Below, one piece after another: positions 8,408 to 15,942 of a DNA stretch of 64,000 bases; positions within the stretch are counted from its first letter, which is position 1, and each line of letters begins with the position of its first letter. The DNA is from Solitalea lacus. Its GTDB lineage: Bacteria > Bacteroidota > Bacteroidia > Sphingobacteriales > Sphingobacteriaceae. The position numbers and the translations under genes are program-made. The notes under the pieces were generated by a model. That model saw nothing but the letters and a program-made list of their open reading frames with translations, was not told where the DNA came from and made no database searches. The stretch spans positions 2,716,200-2,780,199 of the forward strand of contig NZ_CP091740.1 in NCBI RefSeq assembly GCF_022014595.1, in the 5' to 3' direction.

Positions 8408-8605
8408 ATGCGCTATACACCAAGCCTAGAAATTCAACAAAATATTGTTGAGTTTTTAAATAATGTAAACGAGAAACAGCTGGCTTTAAAACAAAAAAAG
8501 AAAGAAAAATAAGCGTTAAAGGCTAGCTTGTTGGATGCGGCGTTTAGGGGGGAGTTGTATGGAATAAGGGAATGCTGTATTATAATAATAAAGCTGAAAT
8601 CTTGA
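8408..8605 (+). pseudogene. C-terminal remnant of a type I restriction specificity subunit (HsdS)
   Basis: From ATG 8408 the frame encodes SLEIQQNIVEFLNNVNEKQ and a lysine-rich helix, meets an in-frame TAA at 8510-8512, and continues in the same frame with LKASLLDAAFRGEL. That last motif is the classic C-terminal end of HsdS, after the conserved coiled-coil helix. The rest of hsdS and any hsdR or hsdM are absent. The nonsense codon and missing N-terminus make this a dead fragment of a type I restriction-modification locus. Confidence 0.7.
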
Positions 8606-10114
8606 GGCACTTATGGAAAGAAGAAGTTTTTAAGTAAGGGAACCTCGAAGATCCTGAAAATTCAATATGCATTTCGAAAAGTTCATCTTATTATATACAT
8701 GATTTTTTTAATAATGAGGTCCACATAAACTTTTGGGATTGAATAAAGATTAAAATTAAAAGGACTTTAGGGATTTTTATTAATGATAAAAAGATTTGAA
8801 ATCACACTCATCCGAACTTTTTCCATTTCGTCTAAATTTAAGGGCTTAGCGAATGAATACAGGGGTTTTGCTATGAAAACGGCAGAAAACAAGTAGGGAA
8901 TCAGGTGGCAAAAAGCGTATGCTCCCGTTCATTTTTCATGGTTGCCTGTACCGGACGGATACTTCGGACGAGGGGCTGTATTCGTTCAATCACATAATCA
9001 AGGGTCAGGTAATAGCACAGGCAGATACGGATTTTCTCTACAAAGTTGGAAAAGGCGGTTCTGCCTTTGGCTTTCACTCTTCTGAGCAGTTCCAGCAGCA
9101 GGTAGGTGATCAGGGCTACAAAGATTTGCGATTTAACGGCGTTTTCACTCGTGCCGATGAATGTTTTAACATTCAGGTTTTGTTTGAGTTGTTTGAAAAA
9201 TATTTCAATATCCCAGCGGCGTTTGTAAAGGGCGGCAATGGTGGCAGCCTTCCAGGTAGTATTATTGGTGATGATTTCCAGCTGCAGATTGTTTTGCTGA
9301 TCAAACACCACCACTCTTCGCAGAATCTCTAGCGATAGCCTGTTGGCTTTTGCTTTCGTGCCGGTTAAATGAATCAATTCGTCCTTTAGTATGTGTTGGT
9401 CTTCCTGCTCAGGCAGCTCCAGTTCTTCGATCACTTCATATACCGTATTGTCCTTTATGCGGGTGACAAAGGTGTTTTGAGCTTTTATGCGGGCCAGGAT
9501 TACCTCATAATCCCAATAGCCCTTGTCTTCCAGGATGATGGTATCCTTTGGAAAGATAGTTTGTTCAAAACCTTTGCTGTCATGCGTTTGGGCCTGGCTG
9601 ATGTTGACCAGGTTGGGCAACATCATGCTTTCATCCCATTGGGTGTGGATTTTAAGGCCTCCTTTAGCTGTCCGAAACTTTGCCCAGTCAAACATGCTTA
9701 AACAAACGCTAATCGTGCTGCTATCTCGAATCAGCAGGGTTTTGTCTTTGACTTCCTCCACAATTTGCTGATTGGAGTATTTACTCAGGCTGCTGCCGTA
9801 ATGCTTCAACAGGGCCGTATAAAGATGGTCAAACACTTGCCAGTTGCGTTTTTTATTTCCATCGCTCATGGTGCTTTTGGCGGGGCTTTGCTGCAATCCG
9901 AGGTCTTTAATGAAGGTTTCGGATACTCCGATGCCCACCGAAATATCCTCCAAAGTGCTGCATTTACACAGCTGTCCGAACAAAAGCGCGACTAAATGGT
10001 CGTAAGTCTTGTATTTATGGCAGTATTTATCACTCTGATATTTCTTAATGGATTGATTTAGCAGATAACGAGGGATTAAATCAATTATCTGGCGGATTAA
10101 AGGTTTATCATTAT

Positions 10115-11576
10115 CCCAAAAAAGTCATTAGGGATTTAAGTTTTTGTCAAGTCAAATGTTTTATTGCAATTCCATAGGCCGGTAAACCATTCTCTTCGTT
10201 TCATGGCCAGCGACAGTTTTAGGATTTTCTGGCTGCCGTTTTTTACCATATACCCGCCAATGGCAAACACCTTGTAGCGTAATGTTTTCAGGCGTTGTTC
10301 TACTTGGGTATTAAGCACGACCTGCCTGAAAAGGCTGATGAAGTTATAGGCCATCATCACCCAGTTCAGGGCCGCTTCGGTAGCATCAAAGTTTTTAAGA
10401 TTGAAGCTGTCTGCCCCAAAATCGTATTTCAGTTCTTTGATCCGGTTTTCGCAATTGGCCCTTTGCCGGTACAGATTCCACACCTGAAGCGCCGGCAGGG
10501 TTAAATCGGTGACAAAACAACTGTAGCGGTAATTTTTATAAATGCCCTCGTCTTCAAATAGTTTCAGCGTTTTGTCCGTTGCACAGGGGCGTTCACTGAC
10601 TTGCTGGCGGACCATGACCAGCCTTCTGGGTTGATCCCACAGGGGACTTTGATAAGTGCTTTCGGCCACTTCGATACCAGCGGTAACTTTTACCCACAGG
10701 TGTTGTGCGGCGAGTTTTTGTTGGATCGGTTTGTACTGCCGGGCGGCAATGATGTAGTTGCCCACTTGTGGACTTTGCTCCAGATACTCAAATACTTCTT
10801 TACCGTAAAATCCACTGTCGGCCCTGAATAAGCCTATTTTTTTACCGTTTAGTTTTTCTATCGTATCGGCTAAAAAGCCTTGGAAATTATTGCTCGTATA
10901 GCTGTCGCCGCTTCGCAGCCAAAAGTTGGCGACCATTTTTGTTTCCTCTATAAAGGCGATTAAAGGATGATGACTGTTGCGGCCTGGCTTAAGGGGGTTG
11001 TATCCTTTTTTACTACCCTGTTGCCCGCCGTATCGGGTAAGGATGGTGGAGTCGACATCCAGCGTGTAATTATCATACTGCAGATTGCCAAAAAACCATT
11101 GGTATAAAGGGGTGAAGATCTGCTGGTTGGTGGCCAGGGTATGTTTGTTGAAAAAGCGCTGGATGGCTTTACTGCCTGCCATTTGTTTGAAACCCCAGCA
11201 TTGTTTCATGACCGCATCATGGCGTGTTACCTCGCAATGTTCAAACTTGTTGGCCCCACACCATATGCTGGTCATAAACTGTTGGATGAGTTGATGCGGG
11301 GAATAGCCCCGGTTTGACCCTGGGGCTGGCAATGGCAACCGATCCAAGGCTGCTTCAAACTCCATCCTGTCCAGCATTTTTTTCAGTAAAACAATGCCCG
11401 ACCAGGGCGTTATTTCTTTGTCTGTAAAGTCAATTTTCAGGTCCAAGTTCAAATAAGGTTTACTTACTGCAATTTCCTCCAATTTACATTGGTATAAAAC
11501 CAATAGTTATCAACAAGTTAACACTCTTAATTTCTAATGGCGGTCATTAGAAATTGAGGCTAATGACTTTTTTGGG
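10115..11576 (-). mobile_element. IS1380-family element, copy A
   Basis: The ends are CCCAAAAAAGTCATTA and its perfect complement TAATGACTTTTTTGGG. The 5-bp direct repeat ATTAT flanks the element (10110-10114 and 11577-11581). Near the transposase start an 11-bp perfect inverted repeat with a 5-base loop (AATTTCTAATG / CATTAGAAATT, 11529-11555) could form a hairpin in the leader. A second copy lies at 33139-34599. Copy A keeps an intact transposase frame. Confidence 0.93.
10136..11503 (-). CDS. IS1380-family transposase, copy A
   Basis: This 455-residue DDE transposase has the IS1380 hallmarks: LDVDSTILTRYGGQQGSKKG and NPLKPGRNSHHPLIAF around the first catalytic Asp, GLFRADSGFYGKEV for the second, and RQRANCENRIKELKYDFG around the catalytic Glu. 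Translation may begin at the TTG at 11503, since no good upstream ATG is seen. It is complete to TAA, unlike copy B, which has lost one T in the run at about 10284-10287. It is read on the minus strand inside the IS4 element. Confidence 0.93.
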   Translation of the reverse strand: MVLYQCKLEEIAVSKPYLNLDLKIDFTDKEITPWSGIVLLKKMLDRMEFEAALDRLPLPAPGSNRGYSPHQLIQQFMTSIWCGANKFEHCEVTRHDAVMKQCWGFKQMAGSKAIQRFFNKHTLATNQQIFTPLYQWFFGNLQYDNYTLDVDSTILTRYGGQQGSKKGYNPLKPGRNSHHPLIAFIEETKMVANFWLRSGDSYTSNNFQGFLADTIEKLNGKKIGLFRADSGFYGKEVFEYLEQSPQVGNYIIAARQYKPIQQKLAAQHLWVKVTAGIEVAESTYQSPLWDQPRRLVMVRQQVSERPCATDKTLKLFEDEGIYKNYRYSCFVTDLTLPALQVWNLYRQRANCENRIKELKYDFGADSFNLKNFDATEAALNWVMMAYNFISLFRQVVLNTQVEQRLKTLRYKVFAIGGYMVKNGSQKILKLSLAMKRREWFTGLWNCNKTFDLTKT

Positions 11577-11743
11577 ATTATTTTTGGTGCGGCGAAAAAG
11601 GCTCATCTTTTGAAGTTTGGTCACCTCAAATTTGGACTTTTTTCGCCTTTTTTAATTTTGGACTTTCGGATAGTTGTGATTTGAAATAAAACAAACTTTA
11701 TTGGAAGATAAGTTTAGTCTAGATTGTCTAATTGAAAATAAAA

Positions 11744-11768
11744 AAAGGAGATTAAGCAATCTCCTTTT
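11744..11768 (-). terminator. hairpin terminator after the secreted protein gene
   Basis: AAAGGAGATT and AATCTCCTTT form a perfect 10-bp stem around a 4-base loop, flanked on both sides by A or T tracts. It lies about 70 bases past the stop of the minus-strand gene at 11835-12470. Confidence 0.75.
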
Positions 11769-11834
11769 CTTTATATTTCATTCATTTAAAGCAATATCGT
11801 CATCTTTTGGCAACGGATTTGCCCAGTCTTAGTG

Positions 11835-12470
11835 TTATAAATCATTGCGCGCTTCCCCACTCACAATCATATAATTTAACGCATCAACATAATTAATCAC
11901 GAGGGATGCATCGGATGAAATCTTCAATTGAATCATACCGTTGCCTGCCTTTGAGGCAAAAACAGTCCTGTAAGTACACCTATCTTCGTTTAAAGCATAA
12001 AGTTCCAAACTTGAACCTTCATAATAAGGAGAATCAAATTTTTCAACTGATTCCACTGGCTCTCCATATTTCGATATAAGCATGGACTTCATATTATCAT
12101 ACTGAGATTTTATAGACTTCCAAGTGGTTTGTTTATCATACATCACTGTCACACTATATACTGTTTTAGGTGTTGCTTCTACCATAACATGTACATCATC
12201 ACCCGTGAATTTGCCAGTAAGGTATGCTTTTAAATCAGTAATTTTCCATGGAGTAAAACCTTGCTTTTTAAGTTGAGCAACAAATTGATTTAACGAGTCG
12301 TTTATTGGAATATCTTTAAATGTAAAATGTCCTAGCTTTTTAAGCTTATTTTTAATTTTAAGATAGCTTACTGAATCAGTTACTGTGCTTTTAGCTGAAA
12401 TATTATCTACTTGAGCAAATGAGGTCAAAGTAGATAGTGTAAAAACCATCAAAGTAAATATTTTCTTCAT
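11835..12470 (-). CDS. secreted protein of unknown function
   Basis: The 211-residue protein starts with a typical Bacteroidota signal peptide (MKKIFTLMVFTLSTLTSFAQ, cleavage expected after SFA), so the mature part is periplasmic or secreted. The mature region has a FKDIPINDSLNQFVAQLKKQ motif and alternating beta strands, but I do not recognise a named family. An elongated, mostly beta fold is likely. It is monocistronic, followed by a strong hairpin terminator. Nothing around it hints at a role. Confidence 0.75.
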   Translation of the reverse strand: MKKIFTLMVFTLSTLTSFAQVDNISAKSTVTDSVSYLKIKNKLKKLGHFTFKDIPINDSLNQFVAQLKKQGFTPWKITDLKAYLTGKFTGDDVHVMVEATPKTVYSVTVMYDKQTTWKSIKSQYDNMKSMLISKYGEPVESVEKFDSPYYEGSSLELYALNEDRCTYRTVFASKAGNGMIQLKISSDASLVINYVDALNYMIVSGEARNDL

Positions 12471-12673
12471 GATAATACTATTTTTATCTAAATAACCCCA
12501 ACTCGTCTGTTAAGTGAATATTTAGTTACGATAATATCTTTATCGTTACAAAATATATTCCTCAATTTTATAATGTAAACAATCGAAACCGTAAATAAGT
12601 ACTGAACTTGAACTAGCTCAAAACTTCAAGTCTACACGCCCCCCGCCAGACGCAAAACCGTGCACCAGTACTT

Positions 12674-13585
12674 TTAGTTGTCTATGGGATTTGCAAGTTT
12701 TTTAATTTTCGATCCGACAACAATTAACTTAGTGGGGTCTGGAAACAAATTAGAGACGTTTTCTGGTGCAACTAATGCAGGGTGAATTTCTGCACCTTTT
12801 CCGATTAATTCTGCAAATGTTTTTATAGAATTTTTTATCCTCTCGATATTTTCAGGGATATTTTCTTTAAAATGTTCACTTGAAATATGTTCTGCCTCTG
12901 CTTGAATCATCAAGTCTGTTTCAGCCTTTTGGGCTTTTAAAATATCTTCTAAACTGTCGTTTTTCACTTTTAATCCTCTAACTTGTTCAGCAAGTAATTT
13001 ACCTTCATGTATTTTTTTGTATATAACAGCGGATGCCCATACCAAACTTGCTATTACTGTCACTGCTGATGCACCTACAAAAACATTAAGCCAAATTGAC
13101 CCATTTTCAACACTTACAATTTTTGTTTGGCCATTAATCTCGTCATTAAATATTACTTGGCTTAGACCAATGTGGATGTCTCTTGATACTTTTGATAGCT
13201 CGTCAAAATCATTTACTGGTGGTAATTTAATATTTATAGAGTTGATATCTTCCTCAGGAACTGTGGTAAGCAAAACATTTAAAAAATTCGTACTGAGTGT
13301 TTTTAATAAAGTCAGATTAGAAACAATTTCTCGTCCTTCTAGGATTTGAATAATCATTTGATCATTAGCTGTCGTGAAGATTGCAGAGTTACTTAAAGAA
13401 TCAACTACACCATCAAATAAGTTTAATGTCTTTATATCATTAATAACATTTCTAATGCTTGCAAGTCCAGACAATCTCATATTACTCACCTGTCCTTGTG
13501 AAGTAGCCATGTTTTCTGCTTTCCAGTCGAGTCGTTTAAGGATGCTTTGAAGTTGTTGCTTGATTATTTTTAAAGATGCTTCCAT
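12674..13585 (-). CDS. membrane-anchored coiled-coil protein of unknown function
   Basis: A 303-residue protein with no signal peptide. Residues about 1-160 are soluble and helical. One strong membrane segment (VFVGASAVTVIASLVWASAV, about 168-187) follows, then a coiled coil (about 190-225) and a C-terminal region. It does not match a family I know. It sits alone between the secreted protein gene and the ISAon1-type element. The topology suggests an envelope scaffold or sensor, but that is inference. Confidence 0.65.
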   Translation of the reverse strand: MEASLKIIKQQLQSILKRLDWKAENMATSQGQVSNMRLSGLASIRNVINDIKTLNLFDGVVDSLSNSAIFTTANDQMIIQILEGREIVSNLTLLKTLSTNFLNVLLTTVPEEDINSINIKLPPVNDFDELSKVSRDIHIGLSQVIFNDEINGQTKIVSVENGSIWLNVFVGASAVTVIASLVWASAVIYKKIHEGKLLAEQVRGLKVKNDSLEDILKAQKAETDLMIQAEAEHISSEHFKENIPENIERIKNSIKTFAELIGKGAEIHPALVAPENVSNLFPDPTKLIVVGSKIKKLANPIDN

Positions 13586-13731
13586 TTAATTTATTTTAGT
13601 AATAATGTTGATGTCTTAGTATTTGGTGCTAACGAATAAACTAAAAAGCAACTCTTCAGTTTTCAGGGATCAAGTACAAAAGTTGTGGAGTAGGGAATAA
13701 AAGTTCATTTTTGGGCATCCTAAAAAACACC

Positions 13732-14097
13732 ATGCACGAGTCCTATAAAGCCCTGATCCCACTGATCCTTCCTGAATCCATTGAGGAATATTTTGAATTA
13801 ACTGAGGTGGAGAAAAAAGACGCCGCTATCCATATCTATTTAAAGGAAGTAAACAAGACCCCTGAAGAGTATTCGGCAAACAAATTGCACTCCAAAGGCT
13901 TTTTTGAGCCCATCACCCTGCAGGATTTTCCCATTCGTGGTTTTCAGGTGTACCTCCACATTACCCGCCGCCGCTGGATGAACGAGGATACCGGCAAAGT
14001 CGTTTACCGCAATTGGGATTTAGTGGCCCAAGGCACCCGCATTACCAAGGGTTTTGCGGCTTTTTTAAAAGCATTCAGCCGATACACAGGCGCATAG
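13732..14097 (+). CDS. ISAon1-type transposase, N-terminal region (orf1)
   Basis: This ORF gives the DNA-binding N-terminal part of an ISAon1-type transposase, with QDFPIRGFQVYLHITRRRW as its most characteristic stretch. The frame extends to a TTG at 13711, but ATG 13732 (MHESYKALIPL) is the better start. It ends at TAG 14095-14097, where the second ORF is already open in another frame. The slippery-looking run CTTTTTTAAAA at about 14060-14070 lies just before the switch. Confidence 0.85.
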   Translation: MHESYKALIPLILPESIEEYFELTEVEKKDAAIHIYLKEVNKTPEEYSANKLHSKGFFEPITLQDFPIRGFQVYLHITRRRWMNEDTGKVVYRNWDLVAQGTRITKGFAAFLKAFSRYTGA

Positions 14098-14125
14098 CCT
14101 GCAAACCATCGCCGGTTTCTATGGC

Positions 14126-15061
14126 GTGAATGGCAAGAAACTTCATCGCAGCTACCGGAACCGCTTAAGTAATTTTAACTCCTGGAAAGCGGGCAACGAT
14201 ATCGAAAAAGGACTTTTGTTTCCCCAAAACATGGGACCTTATCTTTCCATTGACGAAACTTCGTTGTCCTTAGGGGAACTCTATACCATCATCACAAATA
14301 AAGACGCCAGGGGCAAAAAAGGGACCGTTGTGGCCATCGTCAAGGGCACACAGTCCGATGGGATTATTCCCCTGCTCAAGCGGCTTCCCAAACGGTTACG
14401 GAACGAAGTAAAAGAAGTAACCATGGACCTGGCAGGAAGCATGAACCTTATTGTCAAACATTGTTTTCCCTATGCCAAACAGGTGATCGATCGTTTTCAT
14501 GTGCAACAACTGGGGGGAGAGGCCTTGCAGGAAATTCGCATCCAGCATCGCTGGAAGGCCATAGAGGCGGAAAACAAGGCCTTGGAAAAGGCCCGAAAAA
14601 CCCAAGCAGAATATCATCCGAAGATCTATGCCAACGGGGATACGCTCAAGCAATTGCTGGCCCGCAGCCGCCACCTGCTGTATAAAGCCCAGGTGAACTG
14701 GAGCCAGGAACAAGAAAAACGGGCAAGTCTCCTCTTTGAGCTATATCCAGATCTGGGACAGGCTTATGCATTGGCTCAAAAGCTCTCCTGGATTTACAAC
14801 CACTCCTCATCTAAACCCCTGGCCTTAACACGCTTGGCCCAATGGTATGACCAGGTAGAAAAGGCCGGCTTTAAAACGTTTAATACCCTGTCCAAAACCA
14901 TACAGCTCCATTACGAACGGATCCTGAACTACTTTGACAACCGCAGCACCAACGCTTCGGCCGAATCGTTCAATGCTAAAATCAAAGCCTTCCGGAGTCA
15001 ATTCAGGGGTGTAAAGGATGTACCTTTTTTCCTTTTCAGGCTTACTAAATTATTTGCTTAA
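14126..15061 (+). CDS. ISAon1-type transposase, catalytic region (orf2)
   Basis: The 311-residue catalytic part is an ISL3-like DDE domain: LSIDETSLSLGELYTI carries the first Asp, VTMDLAGSMNLIVKHCFP and VIDRFHVQQL the second, and NASAESFNAKIKAFRSQFRG the final Glu region. The GTG at 14126 is only a nominal start. The frame is open from 14069, and residues encoded upstream (SLQTIAGFYGVNGK) fit a continuous protein joined to orf1 by recoding. orf2 lies in the +1 frame relative to orf1. Whether this is programmed frameshifting or an inactivating mutation cannot be settled from one copy. Confidence 0.88.
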   Translation: MNGKKLHRSYRNRLSNFNSWKAGNDIEKGLLFPQNMGPYLSIDETSLSLGELYTIITNKDARGKKGTVVAIVKGTQSDGIIPLLKRLPKRLRNEVKEVTMDLAGSMNLIVKHCFPYAKQVIDRFHVQQLGGEALQEIRIQHRWKAIEAENKALEKARKTQAEYHPKIYANGDTLKQLLARSRHLLYKAQVNWSQEQEKRASLLFELYPDLGQAYALAQKLSWIYNHSSSKPLALTRLAQWYDQVEKAGFKTFNTLSKTIQLHYERILNYFDNRSTNASAESFNAKIKAFRSQFRGVKDVPFFLFRLTKLFA

Positions 15062-15147
15062 GAAAGGGTTGCTCCACAGGTTTTGGGATTGATCCGTTTT
15101 CAGTGCATGTTTAGTTGCGTTTATATTCCGTCCCCTTTAAAATACAA

Positions 15148-15178
15148 AACCCTTGCAAATACTTGATTCACAAGGGTT
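15148..15178 (-). terminator. hairpin terminator of tRNA-Leu
   Basis: AACCCTTG and CAAGGGTT form an 8-bp stem. Read on the minus strand it follows the tRNA-Leu gene by about 16 bases and ends in a T-rich stretch. Confidence 0.65.
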
Positions 15179-15193
15179 AAATCTGTTTTTCGG

Positions 15194-15273
15194 TACCCGG
15201 AGCCGGAGTCGAACCGGCACTGTTTCCAACTGGTGTTTGAGACCAGCGCGTCTACCAATTCCGCCATCCGGGC
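15194..15273 (-). tRNA. tRNA-Leu (anticodon CAA)
   Basis: On the minus strand the sequence begins GCCCGGATGGCGGAATTGG and ends in GCCGGTTCGACTCCGGC plus the acceptor strand. The acceptor stem GCCCGGA pairs with TCCGGGT. The anticodon stem CTGGT/ACCAG encloses the loop CTCAAAC, giving anticodon CAA, and a T-loop TTCGACT is present. The length of about 80 nt, with an enlarged variable arm, fits a class II leucine tRNA. The 3' CCA is not encoded. Confidence 0.93.
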
Positions 15274-15307
15274 ATTTCTGAGTGGCTTTATTACTAAAAC
15301 CGTTCCC

Positions 15308-15841
15308 TCAATTGCGGGATGCAAATGTATATAGCTTTTCTTTAATTCGCAACAAATATTTGCTCTTATAATAGTTGTCCTTGATTTTCAGGAGAATATT
15401 TTTTTTGTCATTTTCAGATAGCTCCTCAAAATCCTTAACGTGATGTTTTAACTCTATGTCCAAAACTTCATCAATAGATTTTACCTGAGTTTCAATTTCA
15501 GCCATCTTAGTTTCATCTTCATCAAATTCTAACTCCATTAACAACTCGTTTATTTCCATCATTTCCATAAGGAAAGCCTGTGGCAATTGATGCTTTTCGC
15601 CATCTATTATTAAATCATTCAGCTGTAAAATATATTCCACGCGTTTAACGGGATTACTCAATACTTTAAAGGCATTATTATTTAAAGTTGATAATTCTAA
15701 CACTTCCTGCTGTTTTTCATCCGATTCATTTACATGAAAGTCGGGATGATACTCTTTGCTTAAAGCATAAAACTTTTTCTTTAGGAGAGCCTCATCTGGG
15801 TAAAAAGAAACAGGAATATCGTAGAACTGGAAATAATTCAT
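15308..15841 (-). CDS. hscB: Fe-S cluster assembly co-chaperone HscB
   Basis: A 177-residue J-domain protein. The HPD motif is at residues 32-34 (KEYHPDFHV), within an N-terminal J domain of about 70 residues, followed by the C-terminal three-helix bundle that binds the IscU-type scaffold (EINELLMELEFDEDE region). HscB stimulates the HscA-type Hsp70 that releases Fe-S clusters from the scaffold. The length is normal for HscB. It has its own promoter (TATCTTTG at 15862-15869). It is followed by tRNA-Leu on the same strand. Confidence 0.9.
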   Translation of the reverse strand: MNYFQFYDIPVSFYPDEALLKKKFYALSKEYHPDFHVNESDEKQQEVLELSTLNNNAFKVLSNPVKRVEYILQLNDLIIDGEKHQLPQAFLMEMMEINELLMELEFDEDETKMAEIETQVKSIDEVLDIELKHHVKDFEELSENDKKNILLKIKDNYYKSKYLLRIKEKLYTFASRN

Positions 15842-15861
15842 TATTAAATTTTATTTGGAGA

Positions 15862-15869
15862 CAAAGATA
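15862..15869 (-). promoter_or_regulatory. Bacteroidota-type promoter of hscB
   Basis: On the minus strand TATCTTTG matches the TAnnTTTG -7 box of the Bacteroidota primary sigma factor. A TTTG lies 18 bases upstream as a -33 element, inside the hairpin arm at 15906-15922. The box ends about 20 bases before the ATG of hscB. Confidence 0.7.
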
Positions 15870-15882
15870 GGGGAGCAGCTAT

Positions 15883-15922
15883 AAAAGCAAAGAACAAAGA
15901 TTGCTCTTTGTTCTTTGCTTTT
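15883..15922 (-). terminator. 17-bp hairpin terminator after rseP
   Basis: AAAAGCAAAGAACAAAG and CTTTGTTCTTTGCTTTT are perfect complements separated by 6 bases. It lies 20 bases past the rseP stop and immediately upstream of hscB. Part of it supplies the TTTG -33 element of the hscB promoter. Confidence 0.75.
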
Positions 15923-15942
15923 ATTCTACCGTAAACAATAGT

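Larger units (their letters stand above)
8901..11606 (-). pseudogene. IS4-family transposase, interrupted
   Basis: The main part (8901 to about 10114) encodes a DDE transposase with LLIRDSSTIS (first Asp), an IILEDKGYWDYE strand (second Asp) and the C-terminal YKRRWDIEIFFKQLKQ signature (Y-x2-R-x3-E-x6-K) of the IS4 group. Its 5' end lies beyond the IS1380 insertion. After removing that element and one 5-bp target copy, the frame joins to an ATG at 11606 (MSLFRRTKNNDKPLIRQ). The insertion therefore splits the gene after roughly ten codons. An internal TTG near 9983 gives a shorter frame that would lack the N-terminus. The transposase is presumably inactive. Confidence 0.88.
8803..11678 (-). 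mobile_element. IS4-family element split by an IS1380 element
   Basis: The left end reads CACACTCATCCGAAC and the right end, read inward, CACAACTATCCGAAA, imperfect inverted repeats. The 9-bp direct repeat ATTTGAAAT flanks the element at 8794-8802 and 11679-11687, in the 9-12 bp range known for IS4-group elements. A 1,462-bp IS1380 element sits at 10115-11576. Without it and its 5-bp duplication the IS4 element would be about 1.41 kb. Confidence 0.85.
13667..15095 (+). mobile_element. ISAon1-type (ISL3-related) element
   Basis: The ends read GGATCAAGTACAAAAG on the left and, inward from the right, GGATCAATCCCAAAAC; both continue to a shared TGTGGAG. The 8-bp direct repeat GTTTTCAG flanks it exactly (13659-13666 and 15096-15103). 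It is 1,429 bp long and carries two overlapping-frame ORFs that together make the transposase. It lies about 100 bases from the tRNA-Leu gene. Confidence 0.92.

Noticed and set aside
9983-9983. TTG as the start of the IS4 transposase
   Set aside because: The frame continues upstream with transposase-like residues to the IS1380 boundary and beyond it to an ATG at 11606.
15121-15324. Minus-strand frame of 67 codons covering the tRNA-Leu region
   Set aside because: It is the tRNA read as protein; the cloverleaf is unambiguous.
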